Origin: Caldilinea sp. CFX5
GTDB lineage: Bacteria > Chloroflexota > Anaerolineae > Caldilineales > Caldilineaceae
Length of the DNA stretch: 64,000 nucleotides
Direction: 5' to 3'
Assembly: GCA_021405325.1 (NCBI GenBank)
Contig: QWII01000011.1
Coordinates: 1 to 64,000 of the forward strand
Each line of letters starts with the position of its first letter. The stretch's first letter is position 1. Both the position numbers and the translations under genes were made by a program. Shown in pieces: positions 17,587 through 25,932 of this stretch. The notes under the pieces were generated by a model. That model was not told the origin of the DNA. It saw nothing but the letters and a program-made list of their open reading frames with translations, and did no database searches.

Positions 17587-19374
17587 CTAAAACGCTGCAT
17601 CAGCCGGGATCGTCTCGGCCAGACGCAGCACCTCTTCGGCATATTGGCGGCGCTCCGGCGTCAGATCCTCCCACCGCCCGCCATTCGCCAGATGTTGCAA
17701 AACCTTGTCCGGCCCCCAGTTATAAGCGACCAGCATCCACTCTCGTTCCGGGTGGCCCTGTTTGGACAAGGTTGTGCGCAGGTAATCCAGGTAGACAGCC
17801 GCCACCGTGACATTGCTATAGCTGTCAAAGGGGTCAGCGGCCGTCACCGTCGGCGCCCATTCGCGCCAGGTCGAGGGACGAATCTGCATCAAGCCCAAGT
17901 CGCCGTGGCTACCTAGCGCCAGCGGATCAAAGCTGCTTTCCACATACGCCTGCGCCGCCAACATGCGCCAGTTGAGATCGTAGCGCTGCGCCACCGCTTG
18001 AAACATCTGAGCATAGGTCATGGTTGTCTGCCCAGTGTTCGGACTTGCTGCGCCGCCGGTGGCATTGACCGCCGGCGCCCCACCGGGTGATGACACTTGA
18101 TCGGGCTGCACCAGTGGTACGGCCGAGTTGCGCACATCCGGTTGCGGCTCACGCGCCGGATTCACCACGACCGGCGCCGCGTTGGCAACAACGGGCGCCG
18201 CCGCCACAACATGGGCCGCGGCTTGCGCCGCGCCGGGCGCCGGCTGCACCAGAATAGTTACAATCGATGGCGGTGGCGGGGCGCTTACCGTTGGCGCCGG
18301 GGCGGCCGGTTGGGCAAAGCTAACCAGCAAGGCAATCAACAGCGCCAAACCGCCAAGGCCCATGCCAGTCACGACAAAGGCGAACAACCCCAAGAGGCTT
18401 GCCACCTGCCACGGGCCAATCACCGGGGCGAGCGCCACTTTGAGCGCTGTACGCTGGGTTACTTTCGGGGTTGCCTTGGCTGCCACGCTCACCTGAATGG
18501 GGCAGATTCGCTTGCTGCGCCCAAACCACGCCTGTGATTGGGCATAGAGTTGCATGGTGACGGGGGTCACGCGGCCTGGTGGAATGGTCACTAACGCTTG
18601 TTGTTGACTTATCTGCCGCAGCCCCGCGCCATGAAAGACAATCTGACAGACGCCGGCGCTATCCTGGGCGCGCACCAGGACCGCCATCGGCTGATTGCCG
18701 CTGTTAACAATGGGCGCTGTCACCGTCACCGAACGACGCCACCAGGTTAGCGTGCGGTGGGGCGTCGCCAGCTTGCCCACTTTCAGCTCCACAAAGGGCG
18801 CAATGGTCAGCCGCGCCGCCACCTGGCTCTGTTGTTCAGGATAAGCTTCGGCGGTTACGACAAAGGTAAGCTGATGATCGCCGGCGCGACTGATGGCGGC
18901 TCTGGGTGGCGTCAACGGCACGGTCACGGTTGTGCGCTCACCGGGTTGTAGTAGTACGTCCGGGATAGGGCCGGGCAACCAACGCCCCGGCTGGCTCTCG
19001 GCAAAACGCATCCGAAAGAGTGACCGCTGCGGGCCATTATTGAGTAAGGTCAACTTGTAGGTAGCAGTTGCGCCGGCTTCGACAATCTGATGGCGGTCGG
19101 GCAATGTGACCACAATCCGCTCATCGATCTGGTCGGTCGATTCGAGGGTGGGCGTGGGCGGGGCGACCGGTTCCTCGGCGGCTGGGGCGACATCCGCCGG
19201 CGTCAGGCGCGCGGTTACGTCAATGAGGGTCGCTTCCCCATCAATCTCAATGGGCGCGCCGGTCGCATCCAGCACTTGCCAGTTGCGTAACGGCAACGGT
19301 ATGCTAGTCGCCGACGGTGGTTGCTGCTTGTGCGGGTGGCGCGCTTGGGCCGTATCCCCTGTCTCATCAGCCAT
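17587..19374 (-). CDS. Membrane-anchored lytic transglycosylase with Ig-like ectodomain
   Basis: A 595-residue protein. Residues 1-330 hold beta-rich modules typical of bacterial Ig-like/CARDB folds (RHQIVEAGATATYKLTLLNN; TAPIVNSGNQPMAVLVRA). A strong transmembrane helix follows (SLLGLFAFVVTGMGLGGLAL, about 338-365), then a Pro/Ala/Val linker, then an SLT domain with the catalytic Glu in AYVESSFDP and GDLGLMQIRPSTW and VAYNWGP motifs. The C-terminal enzyme should be extracytoplasmic and cleave peptidoglycan glycan strands; the Ig-like part would then be cytoplasmic unless topology differs. Confidence 0.85.
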   Translation of the reverse strand: MADETGDTAQARHPHKQQPPSATSIPLPLRNWQVLDATGAPIEIDGEATLIDVTARLTPADVAPAAEEPVAPPTPTLESTDQIDERIVVTLPDRHQIVEAGATATYKLTLLNNGPQRSLFRMRFAESQPGRWLPGPIPDVLLQPGERTTVTVPLTPPRAAISRAGDHQLTFVVTAEAYPEQQSQVAARLTIAPFVELKVGKLATPHRTLTWWRRSVTVTAPIVNSGNQPMAVLVRAQDSAGVCQIVFHGAGLRQISQQQALVTIPPGRVTPVTMQLYAQSQAWFGRSKRICPIQVSVAAKATPKVTQRTALKVALAPVIGPWQVASLLGLFAFVVTGMGLGGLALLIALLVSFAQPAAPAPTVSAPPPPSIVTILVQPAPGAAQAAAHVVAAAPVVANAAPVVVNPAREPQPDVRNSAVPLVQPDQVSSPGGAPAVNATGGAASPNTGQTTMTYAQMFQAVAQRYDLNWRMLAAQAYVESSFDPLALGSHGDLGLMQIRPSTWREWAPTVTAADPFDSYSNVTVAAVYLDYLRTTLSKQGHPEREWMLVAYNWGPDKVLQHLANGGRWEDLTPERRQYAEEVLRLAETIPADAAF

Positions 19375-19545
19375 GATTGGTAAATATGCTCCCCTGGCGG
19401 TGATTTGGGCGGTTTGTTGTCTCGGTTATAAGTATGAACCGGATCCATCGCCCTGTCAAGTCAGACGGTAAGATAGGGTGTATTTCCAGTTGGGACGCGT
19501 TTGTTCGGGAGTTGCCCCAACGTTGGAATACACCCGGTAAGGTAA

Positions 19546-20475
19546 TCACAGCGTAGGACGCACCGCTTGCTGTATTTCCGTATTGACGCGTAGTTGAAAC
19601 AAGTCCGGTCGCGCATAGTGGCCGACAACATCCAGATCATATTTGGCGCGCGCAATTTCGCTCAGGTCGAGATCGGCGGTGAGAATGGTCGGTTGATCAA
19701 AGAGCGGCCCCGTCAACACCTGCCCCAACGGGCTAATGATACAACTGCCGCCGCGGATCAAAATTGTGTCCGGGTCATTGCCCTGGATCGGCGTATAGTC
19801 TGTCGGAAAATCAGAGCGTTTGGCGAATTGACAACTGGTGAGGACAAAACAACGCCCTTCCAGAGCAATGTGGCGCATGGTCGGCAACCAGGTCTCCCGG
19901 TCATCGACGGTAGGTGCGCAGTAGAGTTGTACACCCTGGGCGTACATGCTCATGCGCAGGAGCGGCATATAGTTTTCCCAACAGATCACGGCGCCGATCT
20001 TACCCAAAGGCGTCGGCACAACCGTGAGGGTGGAGCCGTCGCCAAAGCCCCAGATCAGGCGTTCCATTGCAGTTGGCATGACTTTGCGGTGTTTGCCCAG
20101 CAACCGCCCATCGTCGCCAAAGAAGAGGACGGTGCAATAGAGGGTGCCGCCTTCCCGCTCGATGACGCCAATGACGAGATGCAGATGATGGCTGCGCGCC
20201 AATTCACCCAGCGTATGCGTCACTGGCCCTGGCACATCGATGGCGCTTTCCCAATAGCGCTGAAATTCTTTACGCCCTTCCGGCAAACGCATCCCTACCC
20301 GCGCCCCAAAGTCGGCGCCCTTGGGGTAGCCGGCGATAAAGGCTTCGGGAAAGACGGCCAGTTGCGCTCCCTGTTCCGCCGCTTGTGCGACCAGATGGGC
20401 GACTTTGTCGACCGTCGCTATTGTGTTAAACGCCGCTGGTGCATCTTGCACAACGGCGGCGCGAATCATGTTCAT
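19546..20475 (-). CDS. Nitrilase-superfamily carbon-nitrogen hydrolase
   Basis: A 309-residue enzyme with the Glu-Lys-Cys triad: Glu in AVFPEAFIAGYPKG (about 44), Lys in GKHRKVMPT (about 132), Cys in AVICWENYMP (about 166). WENYMP and GYPKG are diagnostic of branch 1 (true nitrilases and aliphatic/aryl nitrilases) over amidases, so hydrolysis of a nitrile to the acid is the likely reaction. Length is normal. AAGGAAG fits the ATG at 20475. It heads away from a set of amide and amino-acid enzymes in the same orientation (20590-24774). Confidence 0.9.
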   Translation of the reverse strand: MNMIRAAVVQDAPAAFNTIATVDKVAHLVAQAAEQGAQLAVFPEAFIAGYPKGADFGARVGMRLPEGRKEFQRYWESAIDVPGPVTHTLGELARSHHLHLVIGVIEREGGTLYCTVLFFGDDGRLLGKHRKVMPTAMERLIWGFGDGSTLTVVPTPLGKIGAVICWENYMPLLRMSMYAQGVQLYCAPTVDDRETWLPTMRHIALEGRCFVLTSCQFAKRSDFPTDYTPIQGNDPDTILIRGGSCIISPLGQVLTGPLFDQPTILTADLDLSEIARAKYDLDVVGHYARPDLFQLRVNTEIQQAVRPTL

Positions 20476-20498
20476 GAACTATCTTCCTTTGTCACCAA

Positions 20499-20584
20499 AC
20501 ACAACAACGGATTTAGGGAGCAACGGATTTTTTACCTTGTCGAGCAGACGCTAAATCCGTTGCTCCCTAAATCCGTTGTTGTGT
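20499..20584. repeat. Perfect 32-bp-arm palindrome
   Basis: Arms at 20499-20530 and 20553-20584 are exact complements around a 22-nt loop. Each arm itself contains a repeated AACGGATTT. The loop includes CTTGTCGA, reminiscent of the TGAGYTTGTCGA loop of other palindromes here. Confidence 0.92.
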
Positions 20585-20589
20585 CCCGT

Positions 20590-21516
20590 TTACCCCACAT
20601 ACGCCACCCGCTCCCCGGCATCCAGCAGGGCATTGTGCGCCAACGCCGCCACCATCCCTGACCATTCGGCGCGCACTGTGGCGATCATTTGCCCAAGCGG
20701 GTCGTACAAGCGGCCAAGGGCGTCACCTGTTGCGACGGTGGCGCCGAGCGCCACGTCGGCGACAAAAAGACCGGCGGCTTCCACCGGTTGATAGGAACCG
20801 GCGATGGGCGCCCGTTGATCGATAGCAAGTTCAGGCCGCGCTCCTGCCAGTGTCGCCAATAGACGATGGAGACCGGCCATATAGGCTGTCACGCCCAGGT
20901 TATCCAATCGGGCGCCGCCACCCCACTCCGCCCCTAGCGCAACTTTGCCGGCGCGGCGGGCTTCACACGAGAGGACGCCGGCGCGATCCGGGATCAACCA
21001 GGGGTGCAAGGCCGGGTCAAAGGTCCGCGCTAGCTGTTCCGCGGTCGTATCACCGGTATACCAACCGATCATGGGCAGATGAACCAGTTTGGCGCCACCG
21101 CTGTGGAGATCAACCAGGACATCGCAAGGGCGGACAAAGGTTGTAAAAACCGCCTGCGCCAAGGCATCACTGGGGCCGGTCGGTTGACCCGTGGTCGAAC
21201 CGGGGAAGATGCGATTAAGATCGACGCCATCCAGCGGTGAAACCCGTGAGCGCGCCTGCCAAGCCGCCATGTTAACAATCGGCAGGCCGATCACTATACC
21301 GGACAGCGTGGTCGTATCCAGTTCATTGAAGAGCCGATGAATCGCTGCCGGCCCTTCGTATTCATCGCCGTGGACGGCGCCGGTAACAACGACCAACGGC
21401 CCCTCATGAAGGCCACGGGCAGCCAGAACTGGGAGGTTGGGCAATTTGCTTTGCCCAACCTCCCACCAGCCGCGATAGCTCGCACCGGGGTCTAAACGTT
21501 CCCATCCTTGACTCAT
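20590..21516 (-). CDS. Succinylglutamate desuccinylase/aspartoacylase-like metallohydrolase
   Basis: A 308-residue zinc carboxypeptidase-fold enzyme that cleaves an N-acyl amino acid. The metal ligands are His and Glu in VVTGAVHGDEYEGPAAI (HGDE, about 49-52) and a later His in DVLVDLHSGG. DGVDLNRIFPG carries the substrate-binding Asn-Arg. The C-terminal third (about 215-308) is a small beta domain with GLFVADVALGATVATGDALG, a biotinyl-like fold common in the family. AAAGGAAC precedes the ATG. The substrate is unknown; neighbours suggest N-acylated or amide compounds. Confidence 0.87.
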   Translation of the reverse strand: MSQGWERLDPGASYRGWWEVGQSKLPNLPVLAARGLHEGPLVVVTGAVHGDEYEGPAAIHRLFNELDTTTLSGIVIGLPIVNMAAWQARSRVSPLDGVDLNRIFPGSTTGQPTGPSDALAQAVFTTFVRPCDVLVDLHSGGAKLVHLPMIGWYTGDTTAEQLARTFDPALHPWLIPDRAGVLSCEARRAGKVALGAEWGGGARLDNLGVTAYMAGLHRLLATLAGARPELAIDQRAPIAGSYQPVEAAGLFVADVALGATVATGDALGRLYDPLGQMIATVRAEWSGMVAALAHNALLDAGERVAYVG

Positions 21517-21569
21517 CAGGCGTTCCTTTGGGTTTGCTACACAATGCGTAATCTTTGATTGATAAGAAA

Positions 21570-22538
21570 TTACCCCTGATCGTATGGATTTCGCTCATCT
21601 ACAGAAAGTGTGAGGTTTCGACCCGTCACACCTGTCAGGTTTCCAAAACCTGACAGGTGTTCATACTTTCCGTAGATGAGCCATGGATTTACATCTTGCC
21701 CACGCGCCGTATAATTGCGTCGGGGCAAGGTTGGCAGCGCCTTAAACTCCTCACAAAAGCGGATGAGATTGGTCACTTCTTCTTCTGCGTATTGCCGTCC
21801 TTTTTCCACGGTCGCCGTCAGCGGGTCGCCCTCCACACCGGAACCATTAGAGATGCGCGACCAGTCATCGGTAAAGGCAACCGGCCCCTCTCCACCCATC
21901 AGATCAACCCAAGTAAAGCTGGTGCGCCGCGCCATCACATCCGGCACGGCCAGGTCCATCTTCACATTTTCCGGATCGAGGAAGAGATACCAGGATGTTT
22001 CATACTCACAAGCGTGCGCCATACCGCCGACGGGCGTTTCGCGAATTTGCGCCGCCAAGTCACGCGCCAGGTTCCAGTGGCTGATGGCAGCGGCCAGGGC
22101 ATCGTCGGTTTCGTTGACTATCCGCCGCGCCACCAGGGCACAGGGCATGGCATTCGAGCCGTGACCGTTGACCAGCACAATGCGCGTATGGCCCTGGCGC
22201 ACAAAGCTGTGGCAGACATCAAAGACATAGTTGATAAAATGGTCAATCGCCACCGTAATGGTGCCGGGGAAGCCCATGTTATGCTCGTTAAAGCCATAAT
22301 GAATCGGCGGCACGCTGAGAATCAGGTCGGGACGGCGACGTGCGGCCTCATTGCAGAGCCAGACAACAATACGGTTATCGACATCAACCGGTAGGTGGGG
22401 GCCATGTTGTTCAATGGCGCCGACGGGCAATAGCACGACCCGTCCCCCATTGCCGGCTGCCACGCGCGCCTCCGGCCAGGTCATGCTTTCTAGTAACGGT
22501 TTGGGTGCAGAAGAATGGCTGGCTGTCATAGGCGTCAC
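21570..22538 (-). CDS. Creatininase-family amidohydrolase
   Basis: A 322-residue member of the creatininase family, whose members hydrolyse cyclic amides and formamides with two metals. Motifs are LLPVGAIEQHGPHLPVDVDN (Glu, His, Asp ligands, about 36-55), GFNEHNMGFPGTITV, IVLVNGHGSNA and AHACEYETSWYLF (Glu ligand). The GTG start at 22538 overlaps the upstream stop by 4 bp (GTGA), showing translational coupling with the 2OG oxygenase. The last 28 or so residues are encoded by palindrome 21594-21680, so the original C-terminus was probably replaced. Confidence 0.85.
   Translation of the reverse strand: MTPMTASHSSAPKPLLESMTWPEARVAAGNGGRVVLLPVGAIEQHGPHLPVDVDNRIVVWLCNEAARRRPDLILSVPPIHYGFNEHNMGFPGTITVAIDHFINYVFDVCHSFVRQGHTRIVLVNGHGSNAMPCALVARRIVNETDDALAAAISHWNLARDLAAQIRETPVGGMAHACEYETSWYLFLDPENVKMDLAVPDVMARRTSFTWVDLMGGEGPVAFTDDWSRISNGSGVEGDPLTATVEKGRQYAEEEVTNLIRFCEEFKALPTLPRRNYTARGQDVNPWLIYGKYEHLSGFGNLTGVTGRNLTLSVDERNPYDQG
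21594..21680. repeat. Nested palindrome in the creatininase 3' end
   Basis: Outer arms 21594-21613 and 21661-21680 match in 18 of 20 positions, both mismatches being transitions. Inner arms 21628-21642 and 21646-21660 are a perfect ACACCTGTCAGGTTT pair around CCA. A 14-bp unpaired insert (21614-21627) sits on one side only. The element lies inside the reading frame of the creatininase gene. Confidence 0.88.
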
Positions 22539-23371
22539 GACCAGACATAAACTTCCGGGTCATCCGGTGAATAGCCGATAAAGACCGCAAGCACGATACG
22601 CGGATTGTTGCCGTCCAACGGCGGGATTTCATGAATACAATGGGTATTGAAGAAATAGAGATCGCCCGGCGCCAGATCCACGCGATATTGACCAATCTGA
22701 TTTTCTTTTGCAAATGTATGAAAGGTGCCATTAGCAAGGTGTGGTTGAATCTCTTCCGTCCAGAGGCAATTATGCACAATCGTCTGCGCGCTGCGTTCGC
22801 CGTGGAGGGCATTTTGCAGACAGAGGATGCCGGCAAATTGATGCTGAAAACGGTAGACTGAATAGTTGGTACGCTTTTCGCGCAGCCGCACACTGTCAAT
22901 ATGCGGGATGTAGCTGTGGGTGGTGTAGTGAATGCGGAAGATTGCCGGGCCATAGCGCCGACCATCGGTTTCGCGCGCCGTCTTGACTTCTTTGCCCGGT
23001 GACAGGGCGGCGAGCGCGTCATACATCGTTTTCACCGGATCGGTAAAGCCGCTAAAGAGATGCGGGAAGAGTTCATGGGTGCCGACGGCGTGGTTGAGAA
23101 AGCCCTCTTTGTCATGGCCACGATTGCCCAGACTGGTGCCGATGTCAATGCGGGTGCGCTTGTCAGCGCTGTTGACATCGTTGGGGTCGCGCATCAAGCC
23201 CCACTGGACAAAACGCTTGACCAGCGCGGCGCACTCAGCCGGATCATAGGCTTGGCGGATGACTGTTGCCGGGGTTTCCGTTGCCGCCAGGGCTTGGATT
23301 GGATTCGGATATTGGGCTAAGATCGAGGTCAAATCAGGCTCGGCAGGGAGCCAGGGAGCAGTAGACATCAA
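22535..23371 (-). CDS. 2-oxoglutarate/Fe(II)-dependent oxygenase-like protein
   Basis: A 278-residue protein with the facial triad of the superfamily: His and Asp in SYIPHIDSVRL (about 158-168) and the distal His in FFNTHCIHEIPP (about 248), then the co-substrate Arg in NNPRIVLAVF. LAPGDLYFFN is the usual strand before the distal His. It would hydroxylate or oxidise a small molecule with oxygen, 2-oxoglutarate and iron. The stop overlaps the creatininase start by 4 bp, so the two act together. A link to N-substituted amino-acid breakdown is inference. Confidence 0.75.
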   Translation of the reverse strand: MMSTAPWLPAEPDLTSILAQYPNPIQALAATETPATVIRQAYDPAECAALVKRFVQWGLMRDPNDVNSADKRTRIDIGTSLGNRGHDKEGFLNHAVGTHELFPHLFSGFTDPVKTMYDALAALSPGKEVKTARETDGRRYGPAIFRIHYTTHSYIPHIDSVRLREKRTNYSVYRFQHQFAGILCLQNALHGERSAQTIVHNCLWTEEIQPHLANGTFHTFAKENQIGQYRVDLAPGDLYFFNTHCIHEIPPLDGNNPRIVLAVFIGYSPDDPEVYVWS

Positions 23372-23510
23372 TGATTCCTTTCAGCAAACAACAGGCGATA
23401 TTTGCAATAGCCCGGCGAACGAGCTAGAAGCAACAAGCGTCGCGCGTAGCATCAACCCAAATCGATGGTTGGTTTTAACGATTCAGGCACAGGCGTCGGC
23501 CACCCTGCCC

Positions 23511-23593
23511 TGAAAACAACAGGGATGCCGCAGATTGCGCAGATGAAAACCCTAGAAGAATCTTTGGAATCTGCGGCATCCCTGTTGTTTTCA
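23511..23593. repeat. Palindrome family A (AACAACAGGGA), copy 1
   Basis: Perfect 26-bp arms at 23511-23536 and 23568-23593 around a 31-nt loop. Upstream it is preceded by GGCCACCCTGCCCTG. The arm and this flank recur, inverted, at 25757-25945. The rest of the 470-bp gap 23372-23841 shows no gene. Confidence 0.9.
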
Positions 23594-23841
23594 TCGGCTG
23601 TGGTGCATGACGGTGCATGGGCCTCTTCCAGGAAGGGTGGCCTCGACCTGATAGTTACTGTCGATTTATGAATCAGAACGAGGGGGTAGGAGATACTGTT
23701 ATTGTATCTCACAATCTGATAAATGCGCAACCACACTTTTTGCCCAGCCCGTCGCCGTCTCCATTGCTCACTTTGCCATATGGGCCTTTGTCGTCGGTTA
23801 TTGGTGCTGTCCGCTCGTAGCCGGTCCGTTACTTCTGTCTT

Positions 23842-24774
23842 CTACCCTTTACCTTCATACGCTGCGACCCAGGCATGGATCGTTTCATAGTAGAGCGTGC
23901 GCAGGCGTCGGGTCACCGGCCCCAACTTGCCTTCGCCAATGACGCGCCCATCGACATTGATGACGGGCGTCAACCCGCCAAAGGTGCCGGTGACAAAGGC
24001 TTCGTCGGCGTCATAAACATCCACCAGCGAAAAGTTCTTCTCATAAGCAGGAATGTCCTGTTGGCGACAGATCTGCAAGACCTTGCCGCGCGTAATGCCG
24101 TTCATACAATATTGACCGGTCGAAGTCCAGACTTCCCCCTTGCGCACGATAAAAAAGTTGGTGGCGTTACAGGTGGCGACAAAGCCATGAATGTCCAGCA
24201 TGAGCGCTTCGTCATAGCCGGCTTCCAATGCTTGCACCAGCGCAATGACTTCGTGTAGTTTACTGTGACAATTGAGCCGCGGGTCAAGATAATCGGGTGA
24301 GCCACGGCGCACCGTCGAGGTGAAGAGCCGCACGCCGGCATCCGCCGTCGCCGGGTCGGCCAACTTGTGTTCGGCAATAATGACAATGTTGGGCGGGCCG
24401 ATGACCAGCCGCGGGTCTTGCGAGGGGGTCTTCTTGGTGCCGCGTGTCACCATGAGCCGGACATGGACACCGTCGTGCATGCCATTGGCGCGCACAGTTT
24501 GATAGAGCGCCGCCGTCAACGCTTCCCGGCTTAGGCCGAGATTGATATGGGTCATCTTGGCGGCCTGAAAGAGGCGATTGAGATGTTCATCGAGAAAGAC
24601 AAAGACGCCGTCATGCAACCGCACCCCTTCCCAAATGCCGTCACCCACGAGATAACCACTATCAAAAACTGAAATCTTAGCTTCATTCCGTGGCGTCAAC
24701 TCGCCGTTGATGTAGATCAGCACGTTGGCATTGCGGTCATCGGGCAGTGCGTTGTGGGTACCGCGATAGTTCAT
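23842..24774 (-). CDS. Class IV PLP aminotransferase (BCAT/D-amino-acid type)
   Basis: A 310-residue aminotransferase of fold type IV. YINGELTPRNEAKISVFDSG is the family opening, and the PLP Lys lies in NCHSKLHEVIALVQAL (about 158). EALMLDIHGFVATCNATNFF replaces the usual EG-x-x-x-N-x-F block, and GITRGKVLQIC and FVTGTFGGLTPV form the cofactor and substrate loops. It could use branched-chain or D-amino acids. The ATG at 24774, preceded by AAGGAG, is chosen; the frame stays open upstream only through a palindrome. Confidence 0.88.
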   Translation of the reverse strand: MNYRGTHNALPDDRNANVLIYINGELTPRNEAKISVFDSGYLVGDGIWEGVRLHDGVFVFLDEHLNRLFQAAKMTHINLGLSREALTAALYQTVRANGMHDGVHVRLMVTRGTKKTPSQDPRLVIGPPNIVIIAEHKLADPATADAGVRLFTSTVRRGSPDYLDPRLNCHSKLHEVIALVQALEAGYDEALMLDIHGFVATCNATNFFIVRKGEVWTSTGQYCMNGITRGKVLQICRQQDIPAYEKNFSLVDVYDADEAFVTGTFGGLTPVINVDGRVIGEGKLGPVTRRLRTLYYETIHAWVAAYEGKG

Positions 24775-24804
24775 AAAAGCTCCTTGCGAAGTTCGGTGAT
24801 TCGT

Positions 24805-24853
24805 GTTGCGTGTTCCGTGGCCTGAGCTTGTCGAAGGCCACGGAACACGCAAC
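24805..24853. repeat. Perfect palindrome with TGAGCTTGTCGAA loop
   Basis: Perfect 18-bp arms at 24805-24822 and 24836-24853 with loop TGAGCTTGTCGAA (24823-24835). Loop and closing GTGGCC/GGCCAC are identical to 7580-7636, while the outer arms differ. It sits in the 195-bp divergent gap before the gene at 24970. Confidence 0.92.
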
Positions 24854-24969
24854 CCATAGTCAATTTTGTAATCATGACAATGACCGAGGTGAGGACTTTC
24901 CTCGTCGGATGATGTATGATACATTCTACGCAACATTGGCCGCCAAGCACAAACAAACAGCAGGAACTC

Positions 24970-25662
24970 ATGCAGACCTATACCCATTTCGTATTGACCG
25001 CCGTTCTCAACCGCGCCGCTAAGCGTCGAGAAGCAGCGTTAGCCACCCCGGCCGAACAAGGCCGCACCGCCATTAACAAGTTACCACCGGTCAACACCTT
25101 CTGGTTGATGGTGGGATCGATTATGCCCGATATACCGTTGATTTTAATCACCTTTGGCGCCATTGCCATGGATCTTTGGAGCGGCAATCGCATGGGGCCG
25201 GGCAATGAAGCTGCCGAACTGCAGTCGTACACCGGCTATCTCTTTCGCTACGCCTTCTTCCATGAACCCTGGGTGAAACTAGCACATAATCTGTTTCATG
25301 CCCCCTTCCTGATCCTGCTCTATGGGCTGGCGGGCTATTGGTTGTGGCAACGAAGCGGCGCACAAGCAGCGGCTCGCCAGACAGCCCAACGCGGCGCCGC
25401 CCTCTTCTGGTTTGCGCTGGCTTGTGCGCTTCACAGCGCCATCGACATCCCCTTGCACTATGACGATGGCCCGCTGGTCTTTTTCCCCTTTGATTGGCAG
25501 ACGCGCGTCTACAGCCCCATCAGCTATTGGGATCCACAGCGCTATGGTCGCCCCTTTGCCCTTTTTGAGCATTTGCTGCTGCTGGGTATGTTGCTCTTCC
25601 TGCTGGTGGACTGGTGGCGCCGGCGGCAAGCGCTTCGCACCGCCGCGACAACAGTTAACTGA
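24970..25662 (+). CDS. YdjM-like membrane metal-dependent hydrolase family protein
   Basis: A 230-residue inner-membrane protein with four or so hydrophobic segments. VGSIMPDIPLILITFGA, KLAHNLFHAPFLILLYGLAG and CALHSAIDIPLHYDDGPLVF carry the Asp and His pattern of the YdjM/DUF457 family, annotated as membrane-bound metal-dependent hydrolases. PFDWQTRVYSPISYWD matches the late family motif. No biochemical role is established. CAGGAA before 24970 favours this ATG over one at 24916. Confidence 0.7.
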   Translation: MQTYTHFVLTAVLNRAAKRREAALATPAEQGRTAINKLPPVNTFWLMVGSIMPDIPLILITFGAIAMDLWSGNRMGPGNEAAELQSYTGYLFRYAFFHEPWVKLAHNLFHAPFLILLYGLAGYWLWQRSGAQAAARQTAQRGAALFWFALACALHSAIDIPLHYDDGPLVFFPFDWQTRVYSPISYWDPQRYGRPFALFEHLLLLGMLLFLLVDWWRRRQALRTAATTVN

Positions 25663-25756
25663 AAAACAGAGCGCCGAGTTGTCAAAAGAACCCGTCCCGT
25701 AGGCACTCAGGGGGGGCCGCTCAGTTAGGGCGAGAGATCATTTTTTACCCGTTGAA

Positions 25757-25932
25757 GACAACAGGGATTCCGTAGATTATACAGATAAGAGTTACGCAGT
25801 TGCCTGGGAACGCCGGCATCCTGCCGGCCTGCCGCCAGAGATGGCGCGGGAACCCGTTGGGCGCCCAACTGCGTAACTCCTAACAGATTCACATGGCAAT
25901 TAATCTGTGTAATCTGCAGAGTCCCTGTTGTC
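25757..25932. repeat. Three-level nested palindrome, family A copy 2
   Basis: Outer arms 25757-25786 and 25903-25932 match 26 of 30, with differences all transitions. They are the same family as 23511-23593 (GACAACAGGGA core, then GGCAGGGTGGCC outside). In the loop sits a second palindrome, AGTTACGCAGTTG (25790-25802) with its perfect complement at 25866-25878. Inside that is a third, GCCGGCA/TGCCGGC near 25812-25828. The right arm overlaps the 3' end of the amylase gene. Confidence 0.9.
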
